Source of the DNA: Numida meleagris
Lineage: Eukaryota; Chordata; Aves; Galliformes; Numididae
Reading direction: 5' to 3'
Length of the DNA stretch: 64,000 nucleotides
Assembly (NCBI RefSeq): GCF_002078875.1
Contig: NC_034414.1
Coordinates: forward strand, 26,570,637-26,634,636
The position numbers were made by a program, and so were the translations under genes. The notes under the pieces are model-generated. The model made no database searches. It was not told the origin of the DNA and saw only the letters and a program-made list of their open reading frames with translations. Below are positions 1-12,400 of this stretch, in pieces (positions within the stretch are counted from its first letter, which is position 1; every line of letters starts with the position of its first letter).

Positions 1-453
1 AGTAGTACAATGCAGAACAAACATTCCCAGGTTGCTTCTGTTTTGCACATGCTAGTCTCTGATGCCATTGTTACTTTATTTTCCTTAGATTAGTTAAGTA
101 TTTATATAACCCACTCAATCTCAAAAGCTCCTGTGAAGCTTAGTGGTGAAACTGAAACTGTGTGGTTAGCTTTTAACCACTAAATGACAATTTGCATTTC
201 TACAAAAATTTTGCCTTTTAATTGAAACTTAAATGAGAAAAGTATTCATACTACTGGGTCATCTGCATGAGGTACATAATGTTTCCTGTGCACAACTGGA
301 CAATCTGCTTATCAATTGTGTTAATTATTTTTTTAAATACAGCTTGCCAGCACCTGCTAAGACCACTTTATTTCAACATCAAGAATTAAGAAATACAGAC
401 AAATAATCAATTTAATCTGAAAATGTATTCATTTCCTTTTTTCTCTCTTACAG
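1..453 (+). other. TMEM62: TMEM62 intron, left edge of window
   Basis: AT-rich sequence without a credible exon, ending in a T-rich tract and the acceptor of exon a. The upstream TMEM62 exons, with the start codon and the first metal-binding motifs, lie outside the window. Confidence 0.8.
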
Positions 454-499
454 ATTCATTCAACATTCCACGCCTGGATAGCATTCAGAATTACTACAG
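454..499 (+). CDS. TMEM62: TMEM62 exon a (first visible coding exon)
   Basis: 46 nt between a pyrimidine-rich acceptor (cttacag) and donor GTAATT. It reads (D)SFNIPRLDSIQNYY(R) and enters and leaves in phase 2. Human TMEM62 has DAFNIPSLDSVKNYYRKYS at this place. It belongs to the metallophosphoesterase domain. Confidence 0.88.
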
Positions 500-3400
500 G
501 TAATTTTATTTTCTACACAGACACCATTTTATTCAATGCTGAAATTGCTAGGCAATATTCTGTTTTCAGTTGTCAGGTATGCTTTCTCACTGACTGTTCT
601 ATAGCCCAGGATCATATTCACCATTCCTACTGCCAGTTAGTTGTGTAGAATGGACTTGGAGAACAGAGAATTCTTTGCTTAAGCTTCTGATCTCTTAGCC
701 CTGTATGTTTTGTAATTGCATATGTTGTAAATCTACAGTGTCTAGGAAACATTCTGTGCATTGTATTTCTTCAGCAGTTTTGTGATATACTTCTGTAAAA
801 CAAGTGTTTCTGGAGATCTTTTATCTTTGAAATAGACGGGGGACAAGAAATAATAAGCAAGCAACTTAACACACTTTTTTGTTCTTTATGCATGCTCATT
901 TTAATGTCATTTGGGTCTAAATTTTACCTGAGCCATTTCTTCACATCTGAGTGATTCCTAAAAGACTAGGAGTAGCAATAGAGATGTTTTTAAAAAAAAA
1001 AAGAGAGAAAAGAATAGTGGGTGGACAAGTTTTGAGGAACACACTGGAGATCTAAATGTAAAGATTTGTCAGGAAGCTTTCACCTTTTCCATTGGCTCTT
1101 TGGTTTGAATGTTGTAGCCACAGCTGTTACTGATGTATAATCCCTCTTTCTTCCTGCCCTTCACATTTGAACAAAATATTGTCTCATAATTTCAGTGATG
1201 CTTTCAGCTCTGATTCCTTAGAACTGGGGGAGGACCTAGATTTCTAATTTCTACTTTAATTCCAGCTCTTTCACAGTAAGACCAGAGATTGAATTTCTGG
1301 TAGTTAACCAGTTTGCGTCATTTCCTGTGGCTTGGCAAGAGCAGGTCACGTTTTCCCATGAATTCACAGAGATGGTATCCTACAGCAGCTTTATTTGCAG
1401 GAGAGCATGGAATTCAGCTGTGGATTTACAATGAAGGGGTGTGTGGCACTAATGAGGCTTTTGCATGGGCTAGTTCAGTGCGTGTCCTTCTATCTTTTTC
1501 CATAGCTGTGGCAACACAACAGCATAGTATCTGTCTTCGATTTAATTTTCAATTGCTATCAGAAGTCCTAGTGAATTGTGTGGGAGGATGTAGCACTAGT
1601 AAATTTGTAGGATCATCCCTGAATTCTTGGTGTTAAAATTTGGCCTGGACAAGCTTGCTGTTTGGAAGGATGTATGGATAACCTGCTGAAGATACAGCTC
1701 CAGCAAAAAGTGATTCAAAAGGATTAATAAAATATAAAGAACATTTTTATGAAATGTACTATACTCTAAGGAGATAGAAAGGTGATGGCAGAGTAAAACA
1801 GAGTATTGTGGAAGTTTTTTTTCTTTGCCACCTTACAACAGTAAGCAGTCTAAAGGACAGCGTCTTTTTTTGTCTGAGTCACAGTGAATTCCTTACATGA
1901 TACCTGGACAAATAATTCTTGGCTGCACACCTCTAAGGCACCATAGGCTGCAGATACAAAAATATAGGCTGGGAGGACAGTTAGCGAAGCGTAAGATTTG
2001 ATGCTGAATATGTATTAAAATCAAAGAAGGTGGCAGATGTATTGAAATATACTTTTATACGAAAGCATGAGCTCCTATTTTACATCCATCGTGTAAGCAG
2101 AGGATAATTGAGCTGTTGCATGTAATGTAAGTTAGACTAGAGGCAGAAATCTAAGGATTGTGCTACCGAGTTGTCTTAAAATATCACAATGTTCATAAAG
2201 AACACTAATTTCAAAATACAGAGATTTTGAGTCTTTAAGGCACTGAAATTACAGTATATATATTCTTTTAAGCACAGGCTTTTCAATGCCATCGATTTTT
2301 TTTAAAGAGATTTTGTTGCAGTAACAAGATGGAGCTAGATCTAATGCACAAACTTTTCACTTATCCTACGCGTGTCATTTCTGTCATTGCTACGGGCTTT
2401 CCTAGTAGCAATATTTCAATTTTATTTTGGCAGGAAGTACTCTGCCTGGAGGAAAGATGGCTCTTTCCATTATGTCCACACCACCTCATTTGGGAGCTAT
2501 TCATTCATCTGCGTGGATGCCACACTCAGCCCAGGCCCGAAGAGACCCTATAATTTCTTTGGGATTTTAAATACGGTATTTTAGAAGTTGTAGCATTTCA
2601 TTTTGCTGGCTGTTTTATAGTGTATTAATCTGCTTGGGGTATCTTTTCCTTCTTTTTATAATTAAGAATCTCCTGGAAGATTTGTGTTCATCTAGATGTG
2701 TGTAGTGCATGTGTGTTTTCTCTCAAGAACATTACAAAAATGTCAAATTAGACTTTTTTCAGGGTGCTGTCAATAATTTCTTAACATTTAGCTATGTTTT
2801 AGTGGTAAGTTCCTTATAGCGTAAAACTTTTTGAAACAAAAAAATACTTTCTAATTTCACTCCTTTTTTCTTTGCTGGATTTCTTGTTTTGATTAATATT
2901 ACAGATAAGATGATTGCACTAAGTTTCACAGTGGAATAATGTGAAAGATAACACTCTAAAGAAATGTTATTAAAAGTGATGTCCTGGTCTTCCAAGACCA
3001 TAAAAATTGCATGTGCTTTTTGTTTGGTTTGTTTGTTGAAAGAATAATACTAATTCCAATCTTTAAATGAAGTATCAGCTTCCCTTTGATTTTCTGCGTA
3101 GTTTGTTGGTACACTTGTTGTTTTTGAGATACTCTTCTGACTTGTTGCATAGAGTTACTGTATTTTGGCAAACAGATATCATATTCTGTCTATGGTAACA
3201 GCCTCAATGACAAGTAACGTGTTCTTCTAACCTTATCCAAAGGAGACTCAACATTTCACTAAATGCTTGTAAATCACTATAATACTTAGATGAAAGATGA
3301 TGTAGGAGTGCTAGGTATAGTACCCTTCTCATTGTTTACTGTAATCCATTGATACATAGATCCGTAGGCAGCTTTGCATACGAATTCTTAAGGAGTAAAG

Positions 3401-6400
3401 AAATGCAGTTCAGCCTGGAGCTCCTGTCTGGGCTGCGGTAAGGCATGCACTTTCTTGGTGACTACCCAGCACTAGGAGTTCAAAGAACCTCACTTGCAGG
3501 TTTTTGCATAAATCTTAAGGTAAAGAAAAAGGGTAGCCATGGGTCAGTAGACACTTGTACCTGTATAAGGATTAAACCTCTGCCAGGAATTTGAGAAATA
3601 AATTGCATTTGTATCAGTGCATAGCTTGGGCTTCTAATAGCTGTCTTACGTAGAAATATTCTTAGAGACCAAATTCATAAGACAAATGAAATCTTAATTT
3701 CACTTAAACTAGTTACACTAGCCCAGAATGGTATACCAAATCCATTCATTTTTAGTACAGGTTTTATTTCTGCTTCTTATATCCATGCATTACAGCATTC
3801 ATTTTTAGGTAGGAAGGAAAACAGTATACTGATTCTTCTCTGATTTACTCTAAAAGATTATTTGCAAAATGGTGGAAGAATGAATTTGTACTCCTGTTTT
3901 GTTTTTTCCTGCCTCCTGTGTTAAGTTCTTTCAGCTTATGCTGGTACTGGGAGTCTCTCTGAGCTGTAAGTGGTTGGTGTCAAAAAGACAGGAAGTGAAA
4001 GAAATTCAGCTTGCTCTGTAAAGTGTTAATTTTGCTTAACATTAACAGCAGTAACAGAGTAGTATTTCCAAGATTCAGCATCACTGTTCCTCCAGTTAAA
4101 TGACTGAATCACATTGTGTGCCATTCTGAGATCTGTCATGGCTATAACAGGCTGTCAAGCAAGTCAGAAATACTAAGAGTGCTAACTGCAGGGTAAATAC
4201 ATACGTGAAATCAACTGAAATGTTTCTTCTTCAACTAGATAAACAAGCAGTAGAAAGGACAGAAATTTAACTTAACAGAGTCTGTCTTCATAGTGCACTC
4301 TTCCTCTGTTATATTGTAAGGAATTCATTATTTCCATGTTTTTTCCAACATTGGATTTTTAGGATGTGGTTAGCAGTACAGCTTGTTTATCCTGAAGCAA
4401 ATGTGACTGTTCTCTGTAGATAACAGATCAATTGCATCTTCATTAGTTTCTTTCTGCATTTCTTTTGTTATTCTTTCCAAATAATATAAATGGTAAGTAG
4501 TTATTTTATTGGTTTTCTTTGTTTAATGGTTTGCTTGTTTGTTTTTCCCCAAACACCTGTCTGTTTCAGAATCAAATGCAAGAGCTCTCTGTGATGGCCA
4601 CAGAAAGTCTTCGCAGCAATCATACTGTCTGGTTTGGCCACTATCCCACCTCAACAATCATATCCCCAGCCCCAGGAATACGAGCATTAATGAAGTAAGA
4701 TCTTTTTTTTGCATGAGTGTTTTTTTGATCTGAAGTACGCTTCTAGCTAGTCTTCACATGCTTGTCTATCACTTCACAGGTTTTCTGCAATGGCATTTCT
4801 TCCTATCCAAACAATCACAATTTATGTTTTTTTTAGTTCTGCCACAGCTTATCTATGTGGACATCTTCATACAATGGGTGGACTGATGCCAGCCTTGTAT
4901 AGTCAACACCGCGGTGGCACTCTGGAACTGGAATTAGGAGACTGGAAGGATAATAGGAGGTAAGTAAATACTGTGTGAACAAATTATTGTATGGACCCTA
5001 GCTAGTTCTACTTTAATACCCTTTTATGCTGTCTGGAGAATTTGAGAGAAGCATTAGGTGTGTCAGACTGGTTATTAGTATCAATGTTTTTGAAAAGTGT
5101 CTTAAAGTACTTTAGAGTTTTCTTCCCTATACCAGCAGTGTGCTAATAAATCGTGTAAACTAATTTTTTGATTCATCCTTGATATTTTAAAAACTAAGAA
5201 GATGACATCTAAATGTCAGTGTAATGTAGGTTTAGTATTCAAAGTAAGCAAGCATTGTAATAAAATTCAGCATTAATACTTAAAAATACCATGCTCTGGG
5301 CCCGCTGTAGGAATTCTAGAAATAAAACATCTACCTGTGCTGTTACCTTAGCAGCATGTCAAAAAATGTGATGCTATGTGGAAGGAATGGTAGTATACTA
5401 GCTTTTGTTCTGCAGTAGTGCCCAGAGAAATACTTGTTTGTACAGGTGGAAGCTAGTCTTTGCCTAAGGCTAGAGTTCTTACAAAGACACTATAGAAATG
5501 AATGTTATGTTGACTAATCCAAATATAATGTACATCTCCCTCATTCATATGCAAGATTCAGTAGAACTTGACATCTCTGTTTTTTGAGCATTGCTTCAGT
5601 GGTTTGTAATCAAATGAAACTGAGAAGTAACCATCTGTACAGTTAATATGGCAGAGTCAGTTAACATACGATTGAGTACAAAAGGGAACAAATAGAAACT
5701 AAGTCAAACAAGTTCTGTGTAGAAACTTGGGAAGCATGTGTGTCACCTATGCATGCAATAGTTGTATCAACAAAACTATCTTATTTTCATCTTAGGTACC
5801 GGATCCTTGCATTTGATCATGACCTCTTTAGTTTCATAGATCTCACCTTTGAAGAATGGCCTGCTGTTCTCATCACCAATCCCAAATCTTTCCTTTACAG
5901 CAGTTCTTTTCATGAACCACTAGTAAAAATTCTTTACTCCACTCATATCAGGTACCTTATAATCTCTTGATTTTACAATATTTCACAATGTTTAATAGGT
6001 GGGGTATTTCATGGTATATATTTGTATTTATTTATATAATAACAAACATCTCAAAAAGAAATTCACTGTTCTCTGCAAGATTGTTGTTGAGAGCTCATTT
6101 TCTATAATTTATGTGGTAAAAGCAGAGTTTATAGCACTAATTCTTACTTGTTTTGTATATGCATTTATTTCTACCAAAGTCGAGTCTACCCTTTTGTGTG
6201 ACCAAAGCTGGTAGAGTTTAACACTTAATCTGTGTTGTTAATCTTTCATGTTCACATTACCTTTGCTGACTTCAGGATTTTGTCTGTGTTTTCTCTGTTT
6301 ACTTTAAACATCTTAGCCTTCTGTTTTCAGCTCTGGTATATTACAAATATTAAATATTTAATATTATACATCGGATATTTGCATTTGCATTTTTGTATGC

Positions 6401-9400
6401 TTTAAATCCCTCCATCTTCTCATTTCTCCCTTTTCTAGTGTTTATTTTGTGTTCCAAATTTTTATGCACTTTCTGACATACTGGATTTGTTATTAGACCA
6501 ATAAATACGAGTGTATTTAATATGCAGAATTACAATCAAAAGTTGTGCTTCTCAGTTTAGGAAGCAGTGCTTTACTACTTTCCAGTTTCCTATTTATAAT
6601 CTTATCTGAATCATATTAAATGTACGAACTGGTGGAATAATCACTATAACTATGATACTTCGTTTGACTGACATGTGTTCCACAATGCCTTCTGTATTAC
6701 TGGATGTGAGAGAAATCAGACATACAATATATTGAGTTGATCTTAGTATCGCTGTTTCTCTGGCATCACTTGACAGTGCTTATAATCATGTTTGTTAGTA
6801 CCTCAAGTCTGTAATACCACTCTTGTGTTCCACTCCATTTCTCATAAATTCAATTACAAACATGAGGAGGTTATACTCTCAATAGCAAGAAGTCAAAAAC
6901 AGTGGGAAAAAAAAAACAAACAACAGCAAAGGAGTTCAGAGAGAGCAGCAGTTTTTAATGAAAATGTCTGCAAGTATTTGTTTATGCACCTGTATGTTTG
7001 CAGAATGATGCATTCAGCTAATGTTAACAAATGTTTTGACAGCAAGATTCTGAGTTCTAAGATTATTTCTGCCTGGACTTTGAGATCTACACTTCTGTCA
7101 GCTCCACAGCCCTGCCCGGTTTCCTATTCTATTCTTTTGCACAATACCATACAGAACTTCTTTTGTTAGTTGTAAGAAAGAGGTACTGTATTATCATTTG
7201 CCTACAGATATTTTATCACTTTTGTTTCTAACTTCTTTGAGTTCTTAAGTCTTATGTGACATAGGGAAATATCTTAAGGAAATGGTGACAAATCTGCAAC
7301 TCCTCTAATCTGTTTGTTTTGCTGTTGATTCAATCCTTAGGATTCTGGCCTTCTCTCCTGCTGCCATTACTTCTGTCAAAGTCGATATAGATGGAGTTCA
7401 CTTGGGGAATGCTCATCAGGCATCTGGCCCTCTCTATGTATTGAAGTGGAGCCCACAAAACTATAGTGAAGGGACCCATCAAATAGATGTGACGGTCCAG
7501 GTAAGATACCTGCTGGCATTCTTTTTGCTGAATCATCCCTCTAGTTATGTGATTCAGAAGGCTGATGGCACACATGACTATATAAAAATGCATGTTAACT
7601 GACTTCTTTTGATATTTGTCTGATGGGTTATGTTTAGTAAATAGAAAAGTAGAGACTACTGAGCACTAAAAGGTTAATAAAGCATTTGGATAAGTGTAAG
7701 GTTTCTTATTTTTCATGAGAAATATAAAAACAGGACAGAAGAGCAAGTCACTGTTCAGAAAAAATGTTCGCCTGTTACTTGCCTGAAAAGCAACTATCTT
7801 GAAATTTATCCTTATAAAGACAATTGGGATTGATCAGGGAAAACGCAGAGAAACATGTTAGTTCAGAATGCAGAGGAACTGGGTCTGGAAGATTTTGGAA
7901 ATGGGAATGCTGTTTTTCGTTTTTTGTTTGAAGTTCTTTTTACAATCTCTTGCAGGCTGACAGGGAATATGATTTCTATTTCCCAGAACGTCAGACTTAA
8001 CTCACATTGGATTGCTGGGGAGGAGAAAAACATTTCCTGTACAGTGCTTCTGCTCTTCAAACATATTTTATTTTTGACACTTCATGTGGTTTTCCAAGAA
8101 CCTCATCAGACTAGGAAAGTTAGCTTCGTCCTGCCCAGTGGAACCCAGCTGGGCATTCTTCCTCATAGGACAAGGACTATAAGACTCCATAATTCCTCCC
8201 ACCCCACCCCCCATGGCTTTTTTATACTGTCAGTGTTCTACCTCCTAGCTTGTTATTGATTTCTGTGATGTTTTATTTAGAAGGCTGTATTTTGTAACTG
8301 ATTTTTACTTTGACCATTGAAAACATATGCACAAAATTAAACATTTGAAGATGGTTTATATAGGCCTGTATAGCAATAGTGACGTTCCTTGTTGATTTCT
8401 AGGCTTTTTTGCAAGTATAGAGTATTTTTAAAACTGATTTCCTTTCTAGTCATTAATTACTATTACATCTTGTCACTGAATAGTTTGAGGAAAGAGAGTT
8501 AGATGGAAGCCTTAACTTTTATTAGGTGCCTAGAGAAAACACAAATACTTAATTGCTATATGATGTTTCTGGGGTTGTCTAAATTTTGTGGTCTCAGATG
8601 TCACAGTAAGCATACTGAATTCTTTATATAAATAGCCAGTTTGTTATGTCCTGGAAGATAAGGTATCAGTATTGTATCTGCACGAATATCAAAGAATTCT
8701 GTTGAAAAAAAATACAGCAGAAGTGGGAATGAAAATGCCCTACTGGATCATCAGGATACCTATATTAGCAAAATAATATAACCAGCAAATATGCCAGAAA
8801 CTAAGTACAACAAAGCTGTTTTTTAAGACAGGCTATTGTCTAGAATTAAGCCTTCAGGAAACAAGTGTTGGCTACTGGTGGTAGCCAGTAAATAGTTGCT
8901 GTCTTCAGTAAAATTGCTGAATATCTGATAGGATCTCCTCCATATGCAGGACTTTGACATTTTAAAATTACAATCTCAAATTTAATTGGAGTTGCAGAAT
9001 TGTCAGTAGGTAATATTTTGTAGGTAGAAATGTTTTGATGCAGCAGCATTCGTATATCAATCAGAGCTTTCCAGAAATGCTGAAAGGATTATCTTGCTAC
9101 TTTAACCTGATATTTTTGTCATTTATTTGTAATATATTACATTGGCACTACTTACTAGTAGTTTCCCACCATAACTGGTTTCTTATTTTATTTCAATCTA
9201 GGATGCTTCTGGAAGAATTATCACACAGGGTCATATATTTTCTATGGAAGAAAACCATCCTCTTAGATTTGGCTTTTGGCCATCTGTTATTCTTCTTACT
9301 GACCACTATGTTCTAGTAAGTGCTTTCAGTAGAACAGCTGTCATTCCCTGCTGGCCTCCCCAGAGACTGCAGGGAGCATTTTCTGCATTCCTATAGACTT

Positions 9401-12400
9401 GAATGCGCTTTGCTTTTTCCAGTATAATTCTACTGGAACTTCAGAGGTACTTCAGTTTTCATTTCTCCAGGTACATACTTCAAACATGAAGCTTGCATGA
9501 ACCACTGCTGTGCAAGTTGCCTTCCATGATTTAAGTATGAGTATACGTACACACGTTTTGTGTAGCTAAGAAATGGAAAACAAGCTACTAGAGGGGGGAA
9601 AAAAAAGGAAGCTTTACATCAGATGAAACTTCATTGTGATCTTTTGTAACGTATACTGGCAAGAATGCCAAAAAAAAATCTCCCATTAGCTGCTGATGTT
9701 GTAGCTAGCTGTAGCAAGGAAGGCCAAATTCCCACTGACTTCAGTAAGTTCCAGATTACATCCAGACAGTACATGGAAAGAAGGCATGTAATAATAGTTA
9801 AGGTATGTTTCTGGAACAACACACTAATGTCCACATGGCTGTATTGCCTCAAAAATATTACATTAGTTTTGTTAATTAATAACAATATTCTTCAGTGTCT
9901 TGAACTGCAGTTCTATAAGGACGGTACTGAGAAAATATATTTTACATAGGAAGTGTATCAATGGGCTGTAAATACATGTGTTAAAAACACCACTATTAGA
10001 AGATTCCAGTATATTGTCATACATCCAACTGAATTGAAGTCAGTAAGATGCAAGTGAATGTAAATCCAATAACTTAAACTTCTTCAGTGCCATAATGCCA
10101 AAAAGCATTGAATATCTGTTTCAATTAGAAATATTTGTATAATTCTATCAGTGTCTAAAAGGGATGCTCAAAGGTTGTTAATATTTCAGAGCTGACATAG
10201 AGTTAAAACTGTTTCTTTTCAGGCTCGTACACTCTTTGGACTGATTGTGCTGATTCAGATTGCCTTGCTCGTTGTTTTCAGATACCTCCAAAAACCAGTA
10301 CTTAAAGGTATGAACCAATGTTTATCTGGTGGTTTGTTTTTTTAAGAGGATCTTATTTTGACTAAACCTATTTACTGTTTATCTGCATGCTAACAGTATG
10401 TAAATAATTGTGGTTATTCACCATTATACATTTAGCATCCAGTACTGTGCATTTTGATTGGGTTCTCAAGCTGCTGCTTTGTTTTTAAGTGGGCCCAGAA
10501 AATCTCCAGTATATCAAATAAAGTCATTTAAGAGCTTAAAAACTCTATCAGGTATCTTCATTTAAACAAAAAATTCAATTAACATAAGTGTAAAGGTTTC
10601 ATCTTAATTTTTTCACTGAGAAAATCTGATGCATAGAGAAAGGAATGTTTTATATCAGCCCTGTGTAAGTGTGGTTGTTTCACTACAGTTAGTGCACAAG
10701 TCTGTCTTTAGTGCTGTCACCAGAGTGGAGAAACAGATTTCCTGGTACAAGAATAATTTTGTTGATCTTTGCAAACAACATGTACAGGCTTCTGTCTTTC
10801 TCAAAATAATAATCAGTTCTTGTAACTTGATATTTTGTTCCTGATAAATCTGGTAATTGAAAATTAATACTTGCAAGTTGGTGGTGTTTATCCTTTAAAC
10901 AATTGTTCGAACCACACCTTACTAATGAGATTTTTTTAGAAGCCACCTCCTTTCCTATTCATGTCAGTGGATGTTCCTTCCTTTACAACCACAATCACGT
11001 AGGACTGTGAGGCAACTACAGCAACTTATTACATAGAAGAAAAGATTTTCAGTTAACTTGATGGAATTCAGCAGTTAAAATAGAACAAAAACTAGCGCTT
11101 CATGATCAGCTATGTCCCTGTAGACAATGACAAGTGTTTCACAGATTAGTGAACAAATTTTAGAGCTCTTGATTTCCAAAGTTCAAGCTTGCCCTCTGGG
11201 AGATAGTGCTTTGTGAGAAGGGCAGCCACGTACAAGGCCAATTTCTAAAAGCTAACTTCATTTAGAAGGCTCTTTGGATCTCAGTCTATGAATTAGCTAT
11301 GGCAGTTAAAAGATGAAATGAATAGTGGTTGCTTTTTTCTTGCTAGCGTGACATGCTTGTCAGAATGCTGCTGTTTTAACATCTAGTCTTAATTTTATCT
11401 GAGTTGCTAGTAAACTTCATCAAATACCAAGCTGATCTAATCAAAGAGAATCCCGTAAACCTAGTCCATGATGACCTGCACAGTTACTGTTTCAAATTCT
11501 TACTTTCCATTTAATATGAACTTTCTCCATGTTTTTCATTCTAGCAACTTCATTTTCTGGGTATAGAATGGTCACTCAGTTTTATTTGCATACAGTAAGT
11601 GCGTTTGTTTAGAATGGTAGTCGTCGTCTTCTGCTGTTATTAGCATTGTTAAACTTATCGGTTTCTTATTTATCACAGTAATTCTAGAAATGCATTACCT
11701 TGCATTTTTCTGTAGGCATACCAAATATTATTTTTATATTTCTTACTTAATTGACTGAATAAGTAATGTGCAAACTTCTTTCAGAAAGACATGTGTATGC
11801 CTGTTACAACCTGAATCAAGTTTATTTTTCTGAAATGTTGCCTCTATTTAGAAAAGCCAGGACTACTGGGTGTGACCTCATTTTCCCTTCATGTCTTCAG
11901 TAAAATAAATGCCTTCTATTACTCAGTTTTGGTTCTGAATTTATACACTGTTCTCGGTAAGTAACCTAGAGTACTGGAGGACATAAGTTACTTTTCTGAA
12001 ATTACACATCAGATTCTGAGGGGAAAAGTGGACTTCTGACATCTTGGAGAATGGAGAAAAGATATTTAAACTGTAAAATTAATGTGGAACTTCAAAAGTT
12101 GGAAGTCCAAGGAGAATAAAGGTTTATTCGTGAAGAGTTGGACTTAAAATCCTTGAACAGATTTAGCAAATTACATTATTTTGAAAGCAAAATGAGTTTT
12201 TTCATGTTTAATTTGGGTTTCACTTATTCTTTGATTAAGATCTGCACCTTGGCATAAAACAAGCACATAGAACATATGTTTTGTATGACAAATCACTAAG
12301 ACATGTCAGCTCTGATATAAAGAGTTTTAGCTTATTTCTCCTCTTACAAATGTTACTAAAATAGCTACTGTTGTGGAAGTGAGTATGGTATGCATAACAT

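Noticed and set aside
7855..8259. 134-codon open frame in a TMEM62 intron
   Set aside because: Exons f and g join in phase without it, and the product has no similarity to TMEM62 or to any family I know.
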